From Nitratiruptor sp. YY08-10 (GTDB taxonomy: Bacteria > Campylobacterota > Campylobacteria > Campylobacterales > Nitratiruptoraceae), in the NCBI RefSeq assembly GCF_016629565.1, contig NZ_AP023057.1, forward strand, positions 1,364,001-1,428,000: 64,000 nucleotides of DNA, written 5' to 3'. Positions 1 to 7,500 of the stretch are shown piece after piece; position 1 is the first letter of the stretch; each line of letters begins with the position of its first letter. The notes under the pieces were generated by a model that ran no database searches, was not told where the DNA came from, and was given only the letters and a program-made list of their open reading frames with translations. The translations under genes were made by a program, and so were the position numbers.

Positions 1-489
1 TTCTAAGGCAGCATCTTTTTTTGCTTCAAAGGCTTTTGCTGCTGCATATGCTTTGTTAAAATCATCATCCGTTGCAAAATATGGTCTATACTCATCCGGC
101 CTTGTTGCAATTCCCTCCCCGATATATTCAATGGAAGCTATCGCCTCTCCCAATGACTGTTGACCGCTTGTAACCATGTCGACCCAACCGTCGATTCCTT
201 CTGGATCATCTTGATATGTCTTGTTAAACAGCGTTTCATATACAGTAGAAATGATGGTACGTACACTTTCAGGATTGGAAGGATCCACATTAGCATACTG
301 AGGATAGAGATCTTGAAGGCCAAATCCGTTGACAGCCAGTTGGGCAGCCTGAAGCATCGTCTCTGCAGTGTCTGCCAAATCTCTGTTGTTTGCTACCACA
401 TCGTTGTACCAGGTATCCAGCTCCGACTTGGAAGGTGCTCTTTGAAAAAGAGCGATATAAAGACCCGCCACATCTTCTCTTGTCAACAT
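1..489 (-). CDS. DUF4214-module surface protein, N-terminal part (runs off the window)
   Basis: The minus-strand frame is open from an ATG at 489 to the window edge, giving 163 residues without a stop. It starts MLTREDVAGLYIALFQRAP and contains the helical DUF4214 pattern twice: LY..LF.RAP...LD.WY near residues 10-27, then VY..LF.K.Y..DP.GIDGWV near residues 80-100. Three other proteins in the window start the same way, so this is the fourth member of a paralogous array. The ribosome site AAGGAG lies 6-7 bases before the ATG. By analogy with its neighbours the missing part should carry RTX or beta-solenoid sequence and a type I secretion signal, but that is inference. Confidence 0.85.
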   Translation of the reverse strand, partial: MLTREDVAGLYIALFQRAPSKSELDTWYNDVVANNRDLADTAETMLQAAQLAVNGFGLQDLYPQYANVDPSNPESVRTIISTVYETLFNKTYQDDPEGIDGWVDMVTSGQQSLGEAIASIEYIGEGIATRPDEYRPYFATDDDFNKAYAAAKAFEAKKDAALE

Positions 490-517
490 ATACACTCCTT
501 GAGAAAATATTTTTTAA

Positions 518-523
518 ATTATA
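518..523 (-). promoter_or_regulatory. Candidate -10 box for the left-edge DUF4214 gene
   Basis: On the minus strand TATAAT lies 28 bases before the ATG at 489, inside an AT-rich run typical of Campylobacterota sigma-70 promoters, which often lack a clear -35. An untranslated leader of about 20 bases is implied. Prediction by eye only. Confidence 0.4.
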
Positions 524-570
524 ATAAAAAATTATTTCATTTTTCCTGATGTCCTCTTTCTCTTTTTCCT

Positions 571-592
571 TTGACAACCAAACGGCTGCCAA
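571..592 (-). terminator. Stem-loop just downstream of the VWA-RTX gene
   Basis: A 9-bp stem (with two G-T pairs) and 4-base loop begins about 10 bases after the stop codon at 602. No T-run follows on the minus strand, so it is not a textbook rho-independent terminator. It may protect the 3' end of the message or separate this gene from the next one, which has its own -10 box. Confidence 0.35.
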
Positions 593-601
593 CGTCTAAG
601 A

Positions 602-3388
602 TCAAATGACAAGAAGATCATTTTGTTCATCGAGCTGTGCAGTCGATAGATCCGTTATACCAACAAGTTGCGCCACCTCATCACTCAAAGGATCAAAAGA
701 ATTTGCTGATGAGTTATCCACAACCACATAAGCATTCTTTCCATCTGTAAACCATAAAACGATACTGTTTTGCGAGCCATTTCCTTGTGCGGCCATATTC
801 AAAGTAGTTTCAAGAGAACCTTGCCATTGCACAGGTGTGGATACAAACTGCTCCGTGCCATTGGCAACTTTCCATTTGATTTTTTCACCTTTTTGTGGGT
901 CCATAAACTGATCTACATTGAGTGTTTGCTCAGGAGATATCATCACCGTATCTACTCCGTTTCCTCCAATGAGAATATCTTTTCCGTATCCCCCATACAA
1001 AATATCATCCCCATCGTTACCATTGATCGTATTATCTAGAGTATTACCATGTAAAATATCATCGTTTGGCGTTCCGACGACATTTTCGATAAAGTCGATT
1101 TTTGCTTGATTAAGTAAGGATTGTTCCAGCTTACTTATATCTGGTTGCAAAGCAGGAGCTATCTGCCCGATACTATGATCGGCATTGATATCGTCTAATC
1201 TCGTACCATCAAATGCTATTGGTTCAAGATTGTAAAGTTCTTGGATATCCCCAAAGCCGATTGCGTTGGCAATGATATCGTGTTGTATCAGAAAATTTTC
1301 CCACTGATGCTGAAGTATTTCATCGATTTCTTCGCCAAGACTCGGCTCTCCATCAGACATAAAATAGACACGATTTGCCCCATTATCGAAAAAAGTCCCA
1401 TCTTTTTGATCAAAAAGCTGCATGGCACCATTAATCGCACTAACATAATTTGTCGTACCATCAGCATAAAGATTATTGAGCATACCGATAGCCTTATCAA
1501 CACTCATCCAGTTTTGAGGAACATTTTGTGCTTGATTGCTTATATCGCTACTAAAAAGTACTAGTTTAACAGCCACATCTCCTAGTTTACTATATTCTTG
1601 AAGCAGTTTTTGCGCAGCTTCCACCTCTTTAGAGAGCCTTGTCGTTCCATCATAAGTGTCCCATCCCATACTTCCAGATACATCCAAGATCAGCATAATG
1701 TTAAATTTTGGTACGATCAAAGCTCCTTTTGTATCGTTTGCACCAAGCTGGACTTGAATATCCTGACCTACATTTCCACCCGAAGCAAGATCGATATCGG
1801 CACCGCTGCTTGTTGGAACCATGGAGAGATCCAACGTATCACCCACTCCGTTATCACTTTGAGAACCATCGATAATTACTTTCTTTCCTACTCCATCAAT
1901 CACATATGTGTCACTTCCGTTCTTACCCACTAAGATATCGTCTCCGGCTTTGGAATACAGCGTATCGTCACCATCGCTTCCGATAAGATAATCATCACCA
2001 TCGGTACCGACGATCATACCAGCCTGATCTGCAACGACATTATCCATCGTAACAGCATCACCCTTTGCATCTTGGGTTCCACCATCCCTCAAAACCTGCA
2101 AAGTTGGCTCAACCGTATAGGTGTCATTGAGCGAAAAATTGGTTCCCGGTTTTCCGACAACTTTCCCATCTCCTGTTAAAATATGGGCGCCACCAAGATT
2201 ATCTAGAGAAGAGATTTGGGCTTCGACACCATCATCGAGATGTAATTGATTGATTCCCTCGATATCTGTAGCTGATAGATCAACAGGAATTTTGTTGCCG
2301 TTATCGGCAAGATGGAGACTGCCCATGCCGTTTCCATTGATTTTTTGAAGCTTGTTGACCAAATCTGCCGGTAATGTCAAATCACCAAGAAAATCGATAT
2401 TTTCAATATTCTTTATATCATAATCACTCAAGTCGGCATTTCCGTATACATGCAGCGTATCGCTGCCCTCTCCTCCATCTATGATCTCCGCTCCATTGGC
2501 ATCTTCTGCAAAGTCTCGTCCCAGGATATCCTTTAGTGGCTTTCCTATCAACTGTGCATCTTCGGGTCTATCTTTTGCAGAAAGTCCCGTTAAATCACCC
2601 AGCAATACTATATCATCATCACCTTTTCCCGCATGTACCTCATCTTGACCCTTTCCAGGGCGTATGATATCGTTGTTATCACTGCCATAAATTATCTCAT
2701 CAAGATCAGTTGCACTCACATCACCTCCATCTACAGGAGCCTGAACTATCTTTTTCGTTCCTCCTTGATTGTGACTCTGATTGTACAGATCTTCTTTTTC
2801 AAGAATCTTTTGTCGAGCCTGATCAATACTCTCCGGTCTATCATCGACCCCATCTATCAATGCTTTGAAATCATCAAAATCAAAAAGACCATCGCCATTG
2901 ATATCAGCTTCCGGAATTTTTTGGGCGGCATCAAGTGCCACTTGCACTTTATTGAGAAAGGCTTTTGCATGAGCAACCGTTTGTGCCGATGCAGGAATAG
3001 CGCCATTTGCAATCTGCGTAGCCACTTGTGTAATATTTGCTATGGTATTTCCCAATCCATTTTGCAAAGCATAGTTTGCCCAACTGTCTATACCATTTGG
3101 ATCATCTATATAATCTTTGTTAAAAAGTGACTTGTAAACTTCAGTTATGACAGATTTTGTAGATAAAAAATCATTTGCATCTACGTCTATATAGTGAGGG
3201 TATTTGGACGAATATTGTGGGTTTGCCTTGATGATATTTTGTGCTGCTTCCAACATCTTTTCTGCCACGGTCGCATAATCCCATCCATTTTGCCGGGCTT
3301 GTGTATACCATTCATCCAGCCCCTTCCCCTCAGGGGCTCTTTGAAATAGACCTAGATACAGTTTTGCTATATCCTCTCTTGTCAGCAT
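602..3388 (-). CDS. DUF4214 / EF-hand / RTX / von Willebrand A secreted protein
   Basis: A 928-residue predicted type I secreted surface protein. Residues 1-150 are the DUF4214 helical module. Residues 162-173 form an EF-hand or dockerin-like calcium loop (DINGDGLFDFDD). RTX nonapeptide repeats occur near 231-260, 459-497 and after about 790. Residues 562-745 are a von Willebrand A domain with the MIDAS motif DVSGS at 569-573, a metal-dependent adhesion fold. The C-terminus has the VVVD-plus-hydrophobic-tail pattern (ending DLLVI) of type I substrates and resembles the end of Caulobacter RsaA as I recall it. There is no Sec signal peptide, as expected for this route. AAGGA lies 6 bases before the ATG. 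Adhesion, perhaps calcium-switched, is the likely role; the ligand is unknown. Confidence 0.85.
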   Translation of the reverse strand: MLTREDIAKLYLGLFQRAPEGKGLDEWYTQARQNGWDYATVAEKMLEAAQNIIKANPQYSSKYPHYIDVDANDFLSTKSVITEVYKSLFNKDYIDDPNGIDSWANYALQNGLGNTIANITQVATQIANGAIPASAQTVAHAKAFLNKVQVALDAAQKIPEADINGDGLFDFDDFKALIDGVDDRPESIDQARQKILEKEDLYNQSHNQGGTKKIVQAPVDGGDVSATDLDEIIYGSDNNDIIRPGKGQDEVHAGKGDDDIVLLGDLTGLSAKDRPEDAQLIGKPLKDILGRDFAEDANGAEIIDGGEGSDTLHVYGNADLSDYDIKNIENIDFLGDLTLPADLVNKLQKINGNGMGSLHLADNGNKIPVDLSATDIEGINQLHLDDGVEAQISSLDNLGGAHILTGDGKVVGKPGTNFSLNDTYTVEPTLQVLRDGGTQDAKGDAVTMDNVVADQAGMIVGTDGDDYLIGSDGDDTLYSKAGDDILVGKNGSDTYVIDGVGKKVIIDGSQSDNGVGDTLDLSMVPTSSGADIDLASGGNVGQDIQVQLGANDTKGALIVPKFNIMLILDVSGSMGWDTYDGTTRLSKEVEAAQKLLQEYSKLGDVAVKLVLFSSDISNQAQNVPQNWMSVDKAIGMLNNLYADGTTNYVSAINGAMQLFDQKDGTFFDNGANRVYFMSDGEPSLGEEIDEILQHQWENFLIQHDIIANAIGFGDIQELYNLEPIAFDGTRLDDINADHSIGQIAPALQPDISKLEQSLLNQAKIDFIENVVGTPNDDILHGNTLDNTINGNDGDDILYGGYGKDILIGGNGVDTVMISPEQTLNVDQFMDPQKGEKIKWKVANGTEQFVSTPVQWQGSLETTLNMAAQGNGSQNSIVLWFTDGKNAYVVVDNSSANSFDPLSDEVAQLVGITDLSTAQLDEQNDLLVI

Positions 3389-3408
3389 CCACGATCCTTA
3401 GATTTGGA

Positions 3409-3414
3409 ATTATA
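3409..3414 (-). promoter_or_regulatory. Candidate -10 box for the VWA-RTX gene
   Basis: TATAAT on the minus strand lies 20 bases before the ATG at 3388, so the leader would be very short. A second TATTAT-like box lies a little upstream, as does an AACG/CGTT-rich imperfect palindrome near 3430-3450 that could be an operator. Both are assigned by eye. Confidence 0.4.
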
Positions 3415-3566
3415 TCTCCTATAATACAAAAAACGCGTTTCAAAAACGTTTCATTTGGTTTTTTTGCTATCTTTCAAGTACTGAGCCATTTATCTTGCAA
3501 TGTAAGCAGTTTAGTTTGTAGATTTTTTTGAAGATTTTTAAGAATCAAAAAGATTGTTTTTTGAAA

Positions 3567-3653
3567 TGCATAAGTTCATTCAGATCTGGCACTCTTCAAA
3601 GAGGAGAGAGGAGTGCAAATCAGATACACATTACCAGGGCTCAAAGGATATAA
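3567..3653 (+). mobile_element. Relic of the left end of the resident IS481-like element
   Basis: About 87 bases match, with only a few differences, the left end of the complete insertion sequence at 11142-11228 (read on its minus strand). The match includes the terminal inverted repeat (TGCATAAGTTCATTCAG onward), the purine-rich ribosome site and the start of the transposase leader frame. It stops abruptly at about 3653, where the antitoxin gene begins. No matching right end is visible near 4351-4556. It is therefore a solo IS end left by deletion or recombination. Its sequence AAAGGATATAAA now serves as the ribosome site of the antitoxin. Confidence 0.75.
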
Positions 3654-3654
3654 A

Positions 3655-3936
3655 ATGACACAAAAGCTTGGAATACGGGAGATAGTAAGAAATTTCACTA
3701 TTTTAGATAATTATGACTATATTGAAATAGTAGATAAAAAGAGTCATAAGCTCAAAGGATTATTTATTTCGTCTGAGTTTATGGATGATGTAAAAGAGTT
3801 TATTGAACAAAAAATAAAAAAAAAAAAAGAAAAAGAATTAAATAAAATTATGAAATTTGCTGGAATAGCAAGCGGTGATACAGATAATATGAATGAAAAA
3901 GAGATGAGAGAGAATCATGCAAAATCAAAAGTTTAG
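3655..3936 (+). CDS. Probable antitoxin of a PIN-domain toxin-antitoxin pair
   Basis: A 93-residue protein starting MTQKLGIREIVRNF. The pattern of a short regulator helix, then a YDYIEIVDKKSHKLKG strand segment, then a very basic, charged helical tail, is that of small Phd/AbrB-like antitoxins; I cannot assign the exact family. A GTG 42 bases upstream would add 14 residues, but those are encoded by the IS relic and match the IS transposase leader, so the ATG at 3655 behind AAAGGA is preferred. The end overlaps the toxin start by 20 bases, the usual arrangement for translational coupling. Poly-A-rich codons (an A11 run near 3820) make it more AT-rich than its neighbours. Confidence 0.65.
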   Translation: MTQKLGIREIVRNFTILDNYDYIEIVDKKSHKLKGLFISSEFMDDVKEFIEQKIKKKKEKELNKIMKFAGIASGDTDNMNEKEMRENHAKSKV

Positions 3937-4351
3937 CAATACCGTATATTTTGATACAAATATATTAATGGATATTCTTGATAACAAAAGAACGGGACAT
4001 CGAGATGTATTTAAACTGTTGGAACTGTTGTTCTCAAAAAATATCAAAATTTTAATAAATGAAGATATGTTAAGCACTATTTACTATTTAGTTAAAGATA
4101 AAGAAAAAGTTTTAAAATTTTTTGAAGTTATTTTAAATGATTGGATAGTTGTCCCTTTTGAAAAAGAGATTATAAAAAAAGCCATAAAAATCTCGTTGGA
4201 AAAAAGCGTTGATTTTGAAAATGTTTTGCAATGTCTATGTGCAAAAAAATATAACTGCATGGCATTAATCACCTGCGATAAAAAGTTTATTGACTATGGA
4301 ATAAAAATAGCCAATTATAACGAAGCAATACATCTCTTGACAAAATATTGA
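3917..4351 (+). CDS. PIN-domain toxin (VapC-like ribonuclease)
   Basis: A 144-residue PIN-domain protein. The acidic metal-binding residues are visible: FDTN at 12-15, INED in the first third, DFEN in the second half, and TCDKKF near the end. VapC-type PIN toxins cleave tRNA or rRNA with Mg2+. It overlaps the antitoxin frame by 20 bases, so the pair is a VapBC-like module. It sits between two large surface-protein genes and next to an IS relic, in low-GC sequence, which suggests lateral gain. It could help to hold the array in place or be selfish cargo. The target RNA is unknown. Confidence 0.8.
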   Translation: MQNQKFSNTVYFDTNILMDILDNKRTGHRDVFKLLELLFSKNIKILINEDMLSTIYYLVKDKEKVLKFFEVILNDWIVVPFEKEIIKKAIKISLEKSVDFENVLQCLCAKKYNCMALITCDKKFIDYGIKIANYNEAIHLLTKY

Positions 4352-4556
4352 ATTTTTGATGCTGAATGATGAATTTCAATTTAACTTTTCAGGCCACGAT
4401 CCCCCTTCATTTTGAAAAAATACCGTTAAGATCTTTGGATTTTTGTATTGAAAAATCTTCGTAAGAATTACCCTTAATGGATTTCAATTTTTAATCCAGA
4501 TCTATTGCTTCTTTGTCTTTATCCGCAGGAAAAAACCTACGGATAATTGAATTTAC
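4352..4556. other. Intergenic gap between the PIN toxin and the giant RTX gene
   Basis: No convincing reading frame. It holds a 24-base stem-loop at 4521-4544 (9-bp stem ATCCGCAGG / CCTACGGAT with one G-T pair, A6 loop) 13 bases beyond the giant gene's stop, without a T-run on either side. A weaker GGATT/AATCC hairpin lies near 4479-4498. The strong hairpin may end or protect the giant gene's transcript, or separate the two convergent units. Confidence 0.5.
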
Positions 4557-7500
4557 TTAGAATATTGCAAAATCATTAGTAATATTGGCAACTGTAAAAT
4601 CACTTGCCAACATATCGACACGTGTAACTTCAACAAATGTATCATCACTATTTAACGTATCTGCTGTACCAGTATCGGTATTTAAGAGATATCCAAAAAC
4701 TGCTTGGCCGTTATTTGAATCATAATACACAGTAGCAAGACCCTCATTTGCTCCAAAAGCAGAATCCCCTGCACCGGCAGTACCACCATTTGGAATTGCA
4801 ATACTGTCACTATCTATAGCTGTTGAAAATGAAGTTGCTGTAATATCAGTAAGGATAAGAAGATTTTCACCAGATGCACCTGTATGAGAATCAGCAGTTG
4901 AGTTTGCATCGCCATCAAGCGTAATTACCGATGCACTACCTGCCGCAACTGCTGAACTAATATCCGCTCCGGTCGCATCTGAAAGAGTTTCATTTGTACC
5001 ATCATTATCATAATCAAAAGATGTATCGCCACTATCAAAAGAAACTACATCTATACCCGCACTAAAACCAAATACAGTATCTTCATTGGCAGCACCTGAT
5101 TCACTATATTTCAATGTATCGACAGCGGAAATATTTTCAAATAATGCGATGATATCATTACCTGCACTACCTGTAATAGTATCAGCACCACCATTGGATA
5201 TAATCAGATCACCCCCTGCATTACCAGAAATGGTTTCATCAGTATCCGCTCCCCAAATGAGATCATTACCCAAAGTACCTGATACCACATGTGTAGCGAA
5301 ATTATTAACTGTAGTAGTATACGTTGTACCTAAAAGAGTTGCATTAATCGTTGCAAATGAATCTGATCCACTTGAGAAGTCTGTACCTATCAATGCCATA
5401 TATAGATTTTGTGCTTCAGTTATCGTGAGTGCATTTAGATCAATATTGACCGTAGAAGTACTGTCCAATAAATTCATATCAAATTGACCGGATCCAATTG
5501 CACTAACCAAATCTTTCAACTGGCTTGCATCTATATCCAATGTTGAATGAACATTTGTAGATTCAAAACCCATTACGGTATCATCCGTCAAATCCACATT
5601 GCCCCAAATTTCTAATGTATCACTGCCATTTCCACCATTATATGTTTCACCGCTATCGTCATCATCATTGGTAGAAGAAAGGCCATCAATATCTGATGCA
5701 GTAAGACCAAGTTTACCTGCACCAGTATTTGATGCAGGATCAGTTGTATATGTACCAGCTGTTGAGTTACCAATCACAACAATAATATCATCACCATCAC
5801 CAGCTGTAACATTATCCACACCCTTGCCACCACGAATTACATCCGCGCCAGCACCACCAGTGATTGTATCATCACCAGCACCACCTTGAACTGCAAAGTC
5901 GATATCTTTACCGTCAAACCCGCTTAGTCCGTCAAGCTGGATGACAAGATCGTCTGATTGAACCAATCCGTTTCCATTGATATCTATTGCCAGTTTTTTA
6001 CCTGTCGTATCGAAGAAGAATTGCCCTCTCTCACCATCTGCAAGCAATGTAGCTCCATCGGTAAGAGACGCAGCATCTCCCTTGTCTGCAAGATTTACAG
6101 TAATTCCAGCTGTCTCATTGCTGTAATCGAGCTTGATGTTTAGTTGATCATCGGCACTTGAGAAATCCTTGATCACATCAGTAGCTGCAGTTGTAGATTC
6201 GGCTCCATCGTAATAGAAAGTATCTTTACCTGTTCCACCAGTGATTGTATCCGCACCTTTTCCACCAGTAATTTCATCATCTCCGGCGCCACCATCGATA
6301 GTGTCGTTTCCTGCTCCGCCTTTTAGCGTGTCATCTCCGGCACCACCTTTGATATTGAAGATGTAATCGCTGTCTGCTATAGCACTTGCATTTACAGTCG
6401 CTGCATCGTTGCTATCTGTAACGTTAGAGAAATCAACATCGCTTACTACGTCACTGTCATCCGTTCCGTTGTCTGTAGCCACACCACTAAATGTCAAACT
6501 CAAATTTTGAGCAGTAGTATTGCTGCCGCCATCTTTTGTTGATGCGGTATATTTTTCAACTTTTGTAATATTTGTCAAATCGACAATTGCTGTAACTCCT
6601 GCAGTGCTATTATCGAGAACGATTGTATCTGTTCCCTCTCCCCCATCGATAGTGTCAGCAGTAGTTAATGTGCTTCCAACAAACTTGAATGTATCGTTAC
6701 CAAAGCCCGCTTTAACATCTTCAGCTGCATCAGTAGCATTCGCTACATAGGTATACCCGTTTTGTGTAGCGCTTGCATCAACCGCATATGTATTTGTTCC
6801 TGCAAGATTGATGGTGTTGATACCAGTTTTATCAAAGTAGCTTCCTAGAATAAGCTTATTGGCTGCAGTAGCGTCTGCAGTCAATGTCAACGTCTCCATA
6901 TTTTTCACATTCATAAATGAAACATCGCTTTGATCTGTATTTGCATTTGAGCTCTCAGTTATCTTAAGCTCGTCTTTGCCTTCACCTCCATCGATTTTAT
7001 CTTGGTAGTCAAGAACTGTAGACATATCAACAACATCACCTGCAGCACCGCCTGTGATATCAAGTTTCACTGTCGTGTTACCATCAGCCGTTACAGTAAG
7101 TCTCTCCGCTGATGCATCACTGTCGTTTATCTTTCCATCTGCGTTATCATCTTTTACAGCCGCATCGAGCGCTGAAGCATCGATTGTAATCTTGCCATCT
7201 ACGTTTTGTGTCGTGCTTACTCCTGAAACGTTGACACTCACATCGCCACCGGCAAGTTGAGTCGTTCCGCTTGTATTGTCCCCACCATCTACAACAATAA
7301 CCTTATCGATATTCTTGATCGCACCTGTAGTTGCAGTCATATCAACAGTAGCAGTATCGGCAGTAACCTTCAATGTGTTCTCTACACCAGCTTTATCGCT
7401 TCCAGTAATTGTAGTATTGTCTCCACTTTCTAAATCTGAAGCTTTCGCCTCTACCGTCATAACAATGTCTGCACCTGTGTTAACTACAGTGTCGCCAGCA

